From NCBI RefSeq assembly GCF_027172205.1, contig NC_070607.1, forward strand, positions 940,001 to 1,004,000: a DNA stretch of 64,000 nt, in the 5' to 3' direction. Below the pieces are notes generated by a model. That model ran no database searches and was not told the origin of the DNA. It saw only the letters and a list, made by a program, of their open reading frames with translations. The position numbers were made by a program, and so were the translations under genes. This stretch comes from Podarcis raffonei. Taxonomy: Eukaryota > Chordata > Lepidosauria > Squamata > Lacertidae. Below, piece after piece: positions 53,658 to 64,000 of the stretch. Each line of letters opens with the position of its first letter. The first letter of the stretch is position 1.

Positions 53658-53665
53658 CTTTTAAA
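53658..53665 (-). promoter_or_regulatory. HMGCS2: TATA-like box before HMGCS2
   Basis: TTTAAAAG on the coding strand, about 64 bp before the ATG. That would place transcription start about 35 bp before the ATG. Inference from spacing only. Confidence 0.4.
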
Positions 53666-53758
53666 GCGATTCCCTGAGCCCCCACAGCAAAGCCCAACTA
53701 AGTCCCTCCCCACCCTTATCAAAGAAGCCAGTGGGATGTACTTCACTATTTCCCAACT

Positions 53759-53766
53759 AAAGGTCA
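53759..53766 (+). promoter_or_regulatory. Nuclear-receptor half-site upstream of HMGCS2
   Basis: AAAGGTCA, an extended AGGTCA half-site, about 165 bp before the start codon. The neighbouring bases do not make a clean DR1, so a PPAR element is not shown. Confidence 0.3.
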
Positions 53767-54084
53767 TAGCACAGTGACGGATCTAACAGGCTTGAACACC
53801 TTTTTTTGCAGCATTAGTCCTGGGCATTCCTTACTTTGAAGACACCAGTCATCTCTAAGCCCTCAGGGGTTCCCATCCCAAGGAAGAGCCCTTCTGCTTC
53901 TTCCTCTCCCTTTCCACCCTCTGCAAGAGACAAAATGCTCACTTTCTATACGGTGTTTTCGCCAGCTAGGCAAATAGCACTAAGACAGAGGTATTTAGAT
54001 CAAGAAAATGCCAGGGAGGAAAGAGTTCACAAAGGTCTCCTCTGCTAGCCCCGCACATAATGCAAGAACCGAAGGAAAGCCTGG

Positions 54085-54610
54085 CAGACAGATCAGGCCA
54101 ATGGCCCACCTGGTCCAGCATCTCATTCTCACCGTGGCTGAACAAATGCACATAGGAATCCCGCAAGCAAGAGCTCTTTCCCACCTGTGGCTTTTATTTC
54201 TTAAATTACTATACCGCCCTTCATCCGAGGGTCCCAGGGCAGTTTTCAATAGAGAACCATGAAAATAAATAAAATAATAAATAATAAAATAAATAAAATT
54301 TATTATTATTATAAAATAATAAATAATAAAATAAGAACAATAGCCCCACCCCCACCAGTTTAAAAGGCCAAAGGTTGATTAACCAACCAAAGGTTTCCAG
54401 CAACTGGGATTCAGAAGCCTGGCTGCCTCCAGCTGAGGAGGCAGAACAGTCACTGTGGCTGCTAGCCATCGACAGCCCTCTCCTGCTCCTCCAAGACGGC
54501 GCCCCATCCTCTTTTAAAGCCATCGTGGCTGGGGATCATCACTGCCTCCTGTGGGAACGTGTTCCATCGTTTAACTATGTGCTGCATGGAGTCCTTTCTT
54601 TTATCTGTTT
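54085..54610 (-). repeat. CR1-group LINE 3' part with inserted retroelement end
   Basis: LINE words at 54090-54175 (ggcccacctggtccagcatc) and 54470-54610 (tcctcttttaaagccatcgt, gtttaactatgtgctgcatg) bracket 54180-54420. The middle holds another element's 3' end (ccgcccttcatccgagggtc) and an AT-rich simple repeat (54265-54335). Confidence 0.5.
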
Positions 54611-55559
54611 CTGCAATAGCAGTGCTTGTGCTGGGGTTTCAGCCATGCCTATGTTTGCAAAATAAAAATGCTTTTCATTTAACTGCTGTCTCTAGCTTTA
54701 AAAATATAGGCGCCCTCTGACAATGGTTGCCTGTGGACGGCTAAAAGGCTGCTGGCTTGGCTAGGGCCCAGAGCCCCTCAAACCAAGGGAGGGGGCAGAA
54801 GAGGCTACTCTGCACAGCTGCCCCTTGGGATGTGGCTGGACTCCAGCTCCCAGGAGCCTCAAGCAGCTTGGCCAGAGGGCAGAGAGGGCAGAAGATGGGG
54901 AGGCATAAGTCCCCCCGGCCGCAGGCTCCAAAGACACCCAAGTCCAACTCCACCAGCAAGTCCTGTGTCTAGGAGTTCAAAAGCAGCAGGACACTGGGTT
55001 GTCCATGGATGGTTTCATTGAGAGGATGAAGGCACCAAGAAAGGAGGTGGCGCAAGGATGGCACCCTGAGGTGGCTCTGTTTTCTTTTAACACACACTTG
55101 AGGAACAGGGTCCAGTTGAATGCAGATTTCAAAGCAGCGGCCCAGCTGCGGGGGAGGAGGAGAACAAGGAGCTACTCTGCTTCAGAGGAGGCCCTGGCAA
55201 TTCAGGGCAAAGGCCACACAGGAATGCAGGCGAGAGGTCAAGGCAGCAGATAAATTCTGTTGAAACTGCCGAGTAGCATGTGAGTCTGAGGGATCAGAAA
55301 CGAGAGGAAGTTGCTAAGGATCAGGACGAGGGCTCTCACCGCTGGCTGCCAATCAGAGCAACAAGGGTGAGGAAACACTGCAGGGCAGAGGTCAGGTGGC
55401 CAACGCCACCCCTGCAGGATTAGTCGGCTGCCTTTCTCCGGGCAGAGTCGCAGGCTGATCTTGCTCAAGAGGGCAGCTGCTTTCAGATCCTTCTGATTTG
55501 GCCCTCCTGGCAGGGACTTTAGACTCAGTCCCAGGAGGACTCTACGAGAAGCCTTCCTG

Positions 55560-55965
55560 GAGCAGATCCAAAGTTAATCTCGCCCGGCATCCCGTCTCCC
55601 ACAGTGGCCCACCCAGACACCCTGCGAAGGCTGGAAACTGGACTTGAGTTCAAGATGGGCTCCCTCTGGTTGCCCAGCAACTAGCCTTCAGAGGCACCTG
55701 AGCTCCAATACTGTGGCCATCGTGACTGGTAGCCACCCGTTACCTTATGAGTTTGGCTGATGTCTTTCTACACATTGCCAGCTGTCCCATCCCATCCCGT
55801 GTGAAGAAGTGCCTCCTTTGGTCTCTCCTGAATCTCCCACCTCTCAGGTTCATTTGATGACACACACTCCCTGCCAAGTATTATGCAAGAGGGAGCAACT
55901 CTTCCCTTGACCCACTTTCTCCCTTCCATGAATAATTCTATAAATCTGTATCATGTCTGCCCCAA
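55560..55965 (-). repeat. CR1-group LINE fragment, decayed
   Basis: Text ccggcatcccgtctcccaca, tgtgaagaagtgcctccttt and catgaataattctataaat matches the older CR1-like subfamily at 33130-33430. Confidence 0.5.
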
Positions 55966-56036
55966 ACTTAAAAGTCCCAAATATTATAAGCTTTCACTTA
56001 TTTGCATAAATATTTATATGCCAATTTATAAGTATA

Positions 56037-56286
56037 CATTCGTAACCTGGATCCCGAATGCCTTGTGAGTCGAACATTTTGGCTCCCGAACACTGCAAAC
56101 CTGGAAGTGAGTGTTCCGGTTTGCAAACATTCTTTGGAACCCGAATGTCCAACGCGACTTCTGCAGCTTCTGACTGAGTGCAGGAAGCTCCTGCAGCCAA
56201 CCAGAAGCTGCACTTTGGTTTCCGAATGTTTTGGAAGTTGAACGGACTTCCGGAACAGATTCCGTTCGACTTACAAGGTACCACTG
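56037..56286. mobile_element. Tc1/mariner-type MITE, third subfamily
   Basis: The right end CAAGGTACCACTG is followed by TA (56287-56288). The left end CATTCGTAACCTGGATCCCG follows TA (56035-56036). 250 bp with no coding capacity. The ends are less alike than in the copies at 20471 or 60662. Confidence 0.6.
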
Positions 56287-56775
56287 TAGATGCAAATGAA
56301 TAATGAAATATATCTTACCATAGTGGAGAAAACCATGGCCAGATTCCTACCCCCATTTGGTCGACTTTGCTTTGGCAATTATAAGAGAAGTGGGAAAGCT
56401 TTTTCTATGTTGCCCTGGGCTCCTTTAGTAAGACTATAGGGCCACTGACTTACCGGGATGTGAAAGTCAGGAGCCACCCACAGGTAATAAGAACTATGGC
56501 AGAGAGACTGTCAGCAGATGAGCTGTTAGCCATAACTGTATTTCCATACTAGAAAAGGCTCAGCCTGTTGAACTTCTCCATGCTGCACAGCTGTTCAAAG
56601 TTGCAAGAGGCCTGCTCTTCCCCAGCGCAACCTCTAAACCAAGCAAATACCTCATGTTTCATGGGCTAGAGAGGGGAAAATAACAATATTTAAGATATAC
56701 AGCTTAAGATGTACATGCTTTGATAAATTCAAGAGTTGCTAAAAAGCAAGCTGTACATTCTAAGAGAATTTCTGG

Positions 56776-56789
56776 TGGTAATTTATATA
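56776..56789. repeat. SINE target-site duplication, left
   Basis: TGGTAATTTATATA, identical to 57147-57160. Confidence 0.9.
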
Positions 56790-57146
56790 AAGGTAAAGGT
56801 ACCCCTGCCCGTACGGGCCAGTCTTAACAGACTCTAGGGTTGTGCACTCATCTCACTCTATAGGTCGGGAGCCAGCGCTGTCCGCAGACACTTCCGGGTC
56901 ACGTGGCCAGCGTGACAAGCTGCATCTGGTGAGCCAGCGCAGCACACGGAAACACCGTTTACCTTCCCGCCAGTAAGCGGTCCCTATTTATCTACTTGCA
57001 CCCGGGAGTGCTTTCGAACTGCTAGGTTGGCAGGCGCTGGGACCGAACAACGGGAGCGCACCCCGCCGCGGGGATTCGAACCGCCGACCTTTCGATCGGC
57101 AAGCCCTAGGCGCTGAGGCTTTTACCCACAGCACCACCCACATCCC
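56790..57146 (-). repeat. Full-length Sauria-type SINE
   Basis: 357 bp with the tRNA-like head at 57146 downward, box A-like tggtgctgtggg and a perfect box B (GGTTCGAATCC, inverse at 57072-57082). The body has tgctttcgaactgctaggtt and the tail is aaggtaaaggt. Identical 14-bp target duplications flank it, so it is young. Confidence 0.93.
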
Positions 57147-57160
57147 TGGTAATTTATATA
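57147..57160. repeat. SINE target-site duplication, right
   Basis: TGGTAATTTATATA, identical to 56776-56789. Confidence 0.9.
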
Positions 57161-57639
57161 CAGCTCTTAATAATATGCCGGTCATCTTTTTCTTATTTTA
57201 GCAAAAAGAATTTAAGCTTCTGATATTAATATATCCATTTAAGTGTTTGTATCATCAACTCACTCCCACTTGGCCCCTTGGGGGAAGGAAAGCAGTTAAC
57301 CCCCCTTCCCTTTTGACTGCTGCTGCCACTCATGTAACAGCCCCTCCTCTACAAGACCATTTCTGGCTAAGAGGGACATGGAGGACTTGCTCCAGGAAGA
57401 ACCCAAGCTCCCCATAGCTCCCCAAGCAATGTGTGGCTCAGAAAATGGAATGCTCTGGAATGTGCTCTTCTGTCCAACTGATCTAAGGACTGCTCTTCAT
57501 CTTTTCCTTTGCAGCTCTGAAGCTGCTTAGAAAGGAAAATTGTAAATTTCCTTGTAAAATTGTAAGTAGTTTTTTTTAAAGTTTATTTAGTTTTGCCACA
57601 GCCTGATGCTTATCAGCTTTCCGTGATGCAGAGGACAGC

Positions 57640-57950
57640 TTTTCCCTGCTGGCACCAGGGTTGTGGAATGCCCTCTGGGCTCACCTACAAGATCATCAGC
57701 TCCATTCTGCTGGCTCGTGAAGACAAAACCTGCTGAGGCAAGCATTCCCCTGAGCTTGACCTTCCTGATCTGTTTTGTTTAACTGTTTTAATTGCTCTGC
57801 TTTTTAACTGTCTTGTTTCATTGTCTATTTTAATTATGGATGCTTTGCTGGAATTGTTTCACTGTGCATTTTAATTATTTATGGATTTTATCATTTATAA
57901 CTACTTAGAAGAGATTTTGGCATGCCACAACAATGGGAGCATAGTGGGAT
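57640..57950 (+). repeat. Old LINE 3' region, family uncertain
   Basis: Contains ggttgtggaatgccctctgg and a T-rich run with attttaattatttatggatt, similar in kind to 51560-51720. Confidence 0.4.
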
Positions 57951-60100
57951 TCAGTAAACAGTAAGAGGATTCAGTTCCATACTATAAAAAGTTGGCGTGC
58001 TTTTCTTTAATTGCTAAATTCCCCAAAAGGAAAACAAATAAATGAGAGAGAGATGCACCAACAATGTCTTTATGAAGGAAGGACACACACCAGTAACAGG
58101 GAGTTACAACAGAATATCCTATATCATCAGCTATGACCACATTTGGAATTTGAAAACCAGCCCAACCGTGATGAAACCAACCATCATCTCATGCTTGTTT
58201 TCTTGACAGGAGCTATATGTGACATTTTGGAAAATTACAAATCCATCTTGACTAGGTGCATTCACTACATTGCAATTTCGCCATAATACTGGAACTACCA
58301 ATCTTCCAAACATTTATGTACTCTTCACGGGACATCCAGCCTTCTGCAGCCTGCTGCCACTTGGCTGCCGAGGGACTCGCTGAACAGAGCCTTCACGGTT
58401 GCTGGGATCTAGCAGAGCTTGGTTCCCAGTTGCTGCAGAGCTGGTTCTTGTTCTCCCTACAGGAAAACAAAGGGATGCTAACTGCAGAGCTGTATTGTGA
58501 CCAACTATCAATTGCTAGCATTGCTCAAATACATAAAATTTGCCTAAAGTTTATCTATAACACGATATACTCTTAAGTTTGCTCTTTTTTGCTTTTATTA
58601 TTTAATTTTAAATAGCAAGTCAAACATTAAAAAGCAAGTTAACACATGTAAATAAACACAAGCTGTCAGATCAGTAGTTAACATAGCAGTCCATAGATAT
58701 CACTCTTACTATTTAACATAATATGAGTAATTGTCTCTTGTCTTTCACTCTGTCTTACTGAGGATCATGAACAAAACTATACTTCACCTAGGAAAGTATG
58801 TGCGTAATATTCAATATCAGTCATAGAGTAGACCCAATGAAATCAATAGACTATTCTGAGTATTACCAATGTCGGATATCATCCTACAGGTTTATGGCAT
58901 CAAGAACTTTGTTGTTTGAATAAGAAATTTTAGAAGCCAATTTCTTTATGGACTTGTGATGTCAGCCTTCTCTGACCCATATATTTATTAATTTGGTCCT
59001 ATATGCCAGATAACATGTTCTCAGTACCTATGAAGGTGGATCAGTTTCCCCACCCAATTATGGGCAAGTGGTCATACAAACTGTGGTCATTATGAAATTC
59101 TCACTGGGTGCTGCTCATTTAAGGTAACCAAATATTATTACTAAAGGATCTTTTGGTAAATCATGACCAACAATACTGCCAATAGTATTATTTCTGCCAT
59201 TAGAGTTCCAGTATTTGTGGAAAGGTTGCAGAAAGTGAAATATGTTTACTGTAGAGGCTTGAAAATGCTAGCACTGATCTCTCACTTTGTCTTACTAGTG
59301 TTAAATACCATCTGAATAGTAGTTGTGAGCTACAGTCTGACCAAATATTTAAGGAAAGCAGCACACTAAGCCAGACTGAAAGAGGAGCTCAGCTCAACAT
59401 CAGCAAAGGCTTGCTTCATCCATCAACACTTATTCAGAATTCTTATCCTAAACTTTACTTTTACAAACAGTAACTATCCAGGTAGCATAACCAAGTCCAC
59501 CATCCATTGCCTCTGACCGTCAATACTCCCTGCAACTGGCAAGGGACCTAAAGCCAGCAGAGCTTCTCTCTGTGTATTCCTCCCTCTTTCCTCACCATAC
59601 AAAAAAAATATTCTCCCTGCTGACATCATCTTCGATTCTTGGCGTAAGAGGGAACTGCTCTGCATTTAGGAATCCTGGGCCTCCTCCAAAATAGCAGGAC
59701 TATTGAAAGCAACAACTGCACAACACACATTGAATTTCTGTTAAAAGCAGAAAAGCTTGCACTTCCTCAAACAATTCAGCAACTCGCATCCCTCCCAACT
59801 GACTGGTGGGGCTGAGATTCAAGGACACCTTTTGTCTAGATGTCCCAGCTTCTCCTCACTGGGTCCAATTTTATGACAAGGTATTTTTCCCCCTTACCAT
59901 TTGCATCAAAGTGAGCAACTATGTGGCATTTCAGGGTGAAAACATAGTTCTTCTAGTACATAATAATTTATCACAATGCTTCAGAAGGGTATATTTCAGA
60001 TTCCCAAATTAAGATCTAGCAACTATTAAAAGATGGTATTCTATGCTCTTGGCACTATAATACTGAATGGACATATTCAGGCCTATCTAAAAAAGTAATA
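57951..60100. other. Intergenic, no gene recognised
   Basis: AT-rich DNA. Short frames only, none with a recognisable domain. Confidence 0.5.
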
Positions 60101-60327
60101 CTGTAAGCCTGCAACTTACGCGGGGGTAAGTTGCAGGGGATAATGCCAAAATCACATATAGCCAAAGCAGGCTGGATGCAATGACAGGTGGGAGTACCAA
60201 AGACTTTTCTCCCCAGATGCCAGCCCCCTTTCTGCCCCCATTTTTTAATTCTATTTTTATTTTTTGCCAAGCACATAAAGCTGAATGTGCACAAGTTAAA
60301 TCATGCATGTAAGTTGCTGGCTTGCTG
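60101..60327. mobile_element. Tc1/mariner-type MITE with CTGTAAGCC ends
   Basis: The left end CTGTAAGCCTGCAACTTAC and the inverse of the right end CAGCAAGCCAGCAACTTAC (as ACAGCAAGCC...) match at about 18 of 21 positions counting TA. TA flanks are at 60099-60100 and 60328-60329. 227 bp with no transposase. A worn relative is at 15960-16125. Confidence 0.65.
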
Positions 60328-60572
60328 TATTTCCAAACAGCATCCACAGAAGTTACTGCTACGCTAATATAATGTAACACTAATATAACACTGCATATAA
60401 TAGCACATTGTGTCACCATCACCACCAAGTGGAGAGAACAAGGTAAAAGCAAATCCCGAGCCTTAGGATTCCCTGGGACTCTGGTTTCCAGGGCTGGAGG
60501 AAAGGGGTGGGGGCAGAAGCTGGTCATCTCTGGTGCCATCTCCCAAGGAAAGCTATACATTTCTTTGTCACT

Positions 60573-60659
60573 TCACAGAATCACGGAACTGTGGAGCTGA
60601 ATGTGACCACGAGGGTCATCTAGTCCAACCCCCTGCAATGCAAGATTTTTTTTGCCCAG
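60573..60659 (-). repeat. CR1-tailed SINE, 3' tail only
   Basis: The words cacagaatcacggaactgtg and tctagtccaaccccctgcaa, then ttttttttgcccag, are the tail of the tRNA/CR1 SINE type. The MITE at 60662 follows directly. Confidence 0.6.
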
Positions 60660-60661
60660 TA

Positions 60662-60870
60662 CGGTGGTAGCTCGGGTTACAAACACTTCGGGTTACAGAC
60701 TCCACCAACCCAGAAGTAGTACCTCAGGTTAAGAACTTTAACTCAGGATGAGAACAGAAATCACGCGGTGGTGGAGCGGTCGCAGCGGGAGGCCCCATTA
60801 GCTAAAGTGGTACCTCAGGTTAAGAATGGACCTCCAGAACAAATAAAGCTTGTAACCAGAGGTACCACTG
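60662..60870. mobile_element. Tc1/mariner-type MITE, relative of 20471-20696
   Basis: Starts CGGTGGTAGCTCGGGTTAC and ends GAGGTACCACTG with TA on both sides. The interior aactttaactcaggatgaga and ccccattagctaaagtggta matches copy A closely. Confidence 0.8.
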
Positions 60871-60872
60871 TA

Positions 60873-63534
60873 TTTTCCCCTTTCATAAGAGTCCATCATT
60901 ATGTAGACCTGGAATTTTTATTCTGAATGTATCTATCCAAACCCTTGTGCTATTTGAGAAATTTGTTAAAGTCCATCCTTTATGTTATATACCAAGAACT
61001 CCAATCAAAATCTTAAAGCAGGAATCAATCCTCCTCAGATGTTACTGTCTATATGGAAATCTGTTTCTATTCCTCTCCAAGCCTTCCTCCTCCTCCAGAA
61101 TCCAGTCTCTCTACATGACCCTCAACCATAGGAACCAGTCAGCCATTCAGGGAATCCAGTTTCTCACTAGGCTCTCCTGCACACACATAGAATTGCCAGA
61201 TACTTTTCCACAGAGGGTGAAGTGGAAGCTGTAGGGGGCTTTTCATTTGTACAGAGAGGTAAACCCTTTCTACTCAAACATGATTAATCCTGATGGGGCA
61301 GGTGGCTTACCAATGGCCTTTACCAATTCAGCTGCAGGGTGGATCCCTCGGCTTCCCCAGAGGGCATTACTGCTCCTAAGTGTCTGCAGCTTCCTTCTGC
61401 AATTCCAGCCTGAGACCTCATGCTTCCTGGTGCACACAGAGCACTGAAGGGCAAACAGCAGCCAGTGCCAGCTGCAGATAAAACTGCTGGGGAGCAAGGA
61501 AGGGACAAAGAGGGACAGGGCAGAGGAAGGAGTCTCTCTCCTGTGTATATGCAAAGGCATTCTGAAGGGGACACACACACAACACTCAACTTTATATTGC
61601 CACACGCACACAAAACTGCTCTTGAAGGATTTGCCCAACGTTTTCAAGAACACTGAATTCAGGTATCAAAAAGAATGGACAGAACATTTTAGCCCAGAAG
61701 TCTGAATTCCGAAAGCTGAAGATTCCAACGCTGTATCTTAGGATGAACAGGTTATGCAGTCTGAACAGAAAAGGAAACTGTACAAGCACTCCAAGCTCAG
61801 TCAGAGCATCTCAGAAAAGTAACTCAGCCAGAGCTTTCCAGAGCACATGGCAGCACATGACAGGCTAATGCATTTGACAAAGGGGCCTCTGCACGCATTG
61901 CAATGTTCAGGTGTGTCTGAACCAGGCTATCGTGATCCCAAGTAGCAAAAGGCACATGGGTGGCATAATCCAAAATAGCTAAATCTATGCATGTCATGGG
62001 AAGGCATTCATTCCTCTGTGGACGCAACCCAGTCTGCCTTTTTGGTCTTGACATGCAGCCCCCTCAGAAATCACCAGAAACTTGAGTCACCTCTCCTGCC
62101 AAGAAGGTGCATTTAGGATACGCCCAAAAGAAAATATACCGTCTTCCACATTCTCTTAATAAAGTGGTAGTAGTATTAAAAGCTTCCTATGTTTCCTCCC
62201 CCCAAATGCCATCTCGTTAAAACTGCAATGAGCACTACACAGTGTTAATTTTGTACAAGTTAAAGTACTAACCACATTTACTTGGAAACAGGTTCTGCTG
62301 AAATCAATAGTACTTACTATCAAGTAAATGTGTTTAGGATCTGGAAACAAGGGAATAACTTTTTGAAGGGGATTCTCTTTTGGTCACAGAAGGCTGAATT
62401 AAAACCCAGTAGGTAACGAACACACACAACCTGCAAAAGGAGAGAACAGGCAGCAAGAAAACTGGAAAGAGCCAGGGGGACCTTGAGAGAGAGGCGAGCA
62501 AGCTGCAGCAGGACTGTAGACCACAGCCTTAGTAACTCTTATTCTCGGAGGTCGAAGGGCAGAGGAAAGTGAAAGTGGTGCAGGGATTTTACTGGTCTTG
62601 GCAGAGACAAATGGGGGCTCTAATTCAAAGAGAGACACAGAAACAAATTAGAAACACCACATGGCGATAGACACAGAAACAAACTTGCAAATGCTCAAAT
62701 ATCCCAACAAATGTTCAAAGATGTATGACTTGAATGCTTTGTTACACAGGGTTATGTAATCATGGCTATTTTTACTCCCCCTATACAATTCACAATTAGT
62801 GGAATAATTCTGCATAGATACTTGTATTATGATCTTTTAGCCAGGTTGAAGGATTTAGGAGGAAACAGGGGCTATATCACCTCTATTTCAATCTCTTCAG
62901 TTGTCTTCTTGCAATTCTAAGCCATTATGTGATGCACCAAAGGATCTTGATTTTGTAAATATGCATATGGATTTCTGTGAAATGTTCCTGATAAGATACT
63001 AAATGACAGAAGCATAAGCAATGCATTGGATCAATTTTGCTCCATTCTACTTACAAAGAGGCACATGCATGGGAGAGAAGAGAAAACAAGGTGAGGAGGA
63101 ACCTGGTTCTGTTGTGGCAACCTTCATTGTGGCCGTGACCCCACTGACCCACGAGTGCACAATGCAGGCACAGCTTGGGGGGGATTCCTTTGTGCAACAG
63201 GGTGAAAAGAGGTTCCACACAAGAGGCATTCGTGTTTCTCCCAGACTTTCCTTAGTCTCAAAATCATTTCCTTCTCTCAACAGTCCTAAATCACCTAAAT
63301 ATGTTCACCCCAACCACTGCACAAGACAGCTCACTTACGTGTGGTTAGGATTTTGTGTTTCTGGAGAATGAACTTATACTGCCTTTGTTCTAACTCAATG
63401 TAGTGTGGTAAAATTGACACATAAGATCTCTTTAAAGAATTATAATATAATAATCATGAGGTCATGATTATTCAACGACTTGCTTCAACTTGTTTTATGC
63501 TGCTCGCAAGGGAAGCCAGTGTGAAACACTCCAG
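60873..63534. other. Intergenic, no gene recognised
   Basis: No exon, RNA gene or repeat that I can name. Confidence 0.45.
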
Positions 63535-63615
63535 TTGTTCTGGAGTTGCTCCCATCACCCCTGATCATGCTGGCTGGGGCTGGTGGGAGTTGTAGTCCAC
63601 ATCATCTGGAAGGTG
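63535..63615. repeat. Palindromic interspersed repeat remnant
   Basis: The words gagttgctcccatcacccct and tggtgggagttgtagtcc form part of a dyad common in reptile genomes. It is related to 18985-19055. Confidence 0.4.
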
Positions 63616-64000
63616 CCCAATTGGCTGTCCTTCCCCTGAGCAAGAGTGGCTGACAGATGTTAACGCCTGATGCTTCACACCAGTTCTACCTCTGTGTAAA
63701 ACCATTCACCGGCTGAATGGCTCCCTGAATTCCCCGCCTTTGGTATCTTTCAGGGCTGTTCAGGAACCTTTTAATATTGCTCAGGCTGTATACCTCCGCT
63801 AAGCCAAGGCTAACGATTCATCAACATGTATTGTCACAACGTTACCAGAAAAAAATACTGAAGGTCTTTTATGATCACATAAAATAGCAGGTCATATATT
63901 CCTATCCAACATTGCTGAAAAAGTGTGGAACAACATGGGACCAGATACCATAAACATAGGAACTAAAATCTGAAACTAGTGATTTTGTGTCAAAAATACC
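63616..64000. other. Window end, nothing recognised
   Basis: AT-rich sequence with no supported feature. Confidence 0.4.

Noticed and set aside
53413-53697. Longer minus-strand open frame at HMGCS2 exon 1
   Set aside because: It is out of phase with exon 2 and lacks targeting features. The shorter frame starting at 53594 joins exon 2 in phase.
57072-57146. tRNA gene candidate
   Set aside because: Boxes A and B are present, but the sequence is the head of a SINE with a 3' tail and target duplications, not a foldable mature tRNA gene. The same holds at 43343-43416, 37640-37713 and 51985-52055.

Overview
This is a vertebrate nuclear window, most likely from a squamate reptile and plausibly a lacertid-type lizard. 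Evidence: spliced host genes with GT-AG introns; CR1, BovB/RTE and L1 LINEs side by side; Sauria-type tRNA-derived SINEs; and abundant short TA-flanked DNA transposons with CAGTGGTACCTCG ends. The species call is inference from repeat content.

Two host genes are reconstructed completely. PHGDH (plus strand, 19449-37195) has 12 coding exons whose lengths sum to 1,581 nt (526 residues plus stop). It starts in a CpG island with GC boxes and a CCAAT box and ends just before an AATAAA at 37255. HMGCS2 (minus strand, 53594 down to 39073) has 9 coding exons summing to 1,542 nt (513 residues plus stop). Its first exon encodes an Arg-rich mitochondrial presequence and its last exon lies apart at 39073-39179. 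The genes are tail to tail with about 1.8 kb between the PHGDH poly(A) signal and the HMGCS2 stop, the same neighbour pair as in mammals. PHGDH makes 3-phosphohydroxypyruvate for serine synthesis in the cytosol; HMGCS2 is the committed step of mitochondrial ketogenesis.

Layout. 1-4.5 kb: a broken Ty3/Gypsy element beside a hAT end. 4.5-10.4 kb: intergenic DNA with SINE, CR1 and other LINE remnants. 10.4-11.1 kb: a CpG island with no assigned gene. 11.3-14.3 kb: CR1 copies, one carrying a nested MITE, and a hAT MITE. 14.3-19.0 kb: mostly unremarkable. 19.4-37.2 kb: PHGDH, with two abutting MITEs in intron 1 and a complete 6-kb L1 with both ORFs open, antisense in intron 2. 39.1-53.6 kb: HMGCS2, with a 5S rRNA-like SINE next to exon 4, a Sauria SINE in intron 5 and a BovB 3' end in intron 2. 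53.6-64 kb: intergenic DNA with LINE remnants, a Sauria SINE with perfect target duplications and several MITEs; no exon recognised.

I found no new multi-gene system. The most notable items are the apparently intact L1, the 5S-like SINE beside a frame-neutral HMGCS2 exon with weak splice sites, two MITEs sharing one TA, and the orphan CpG island.
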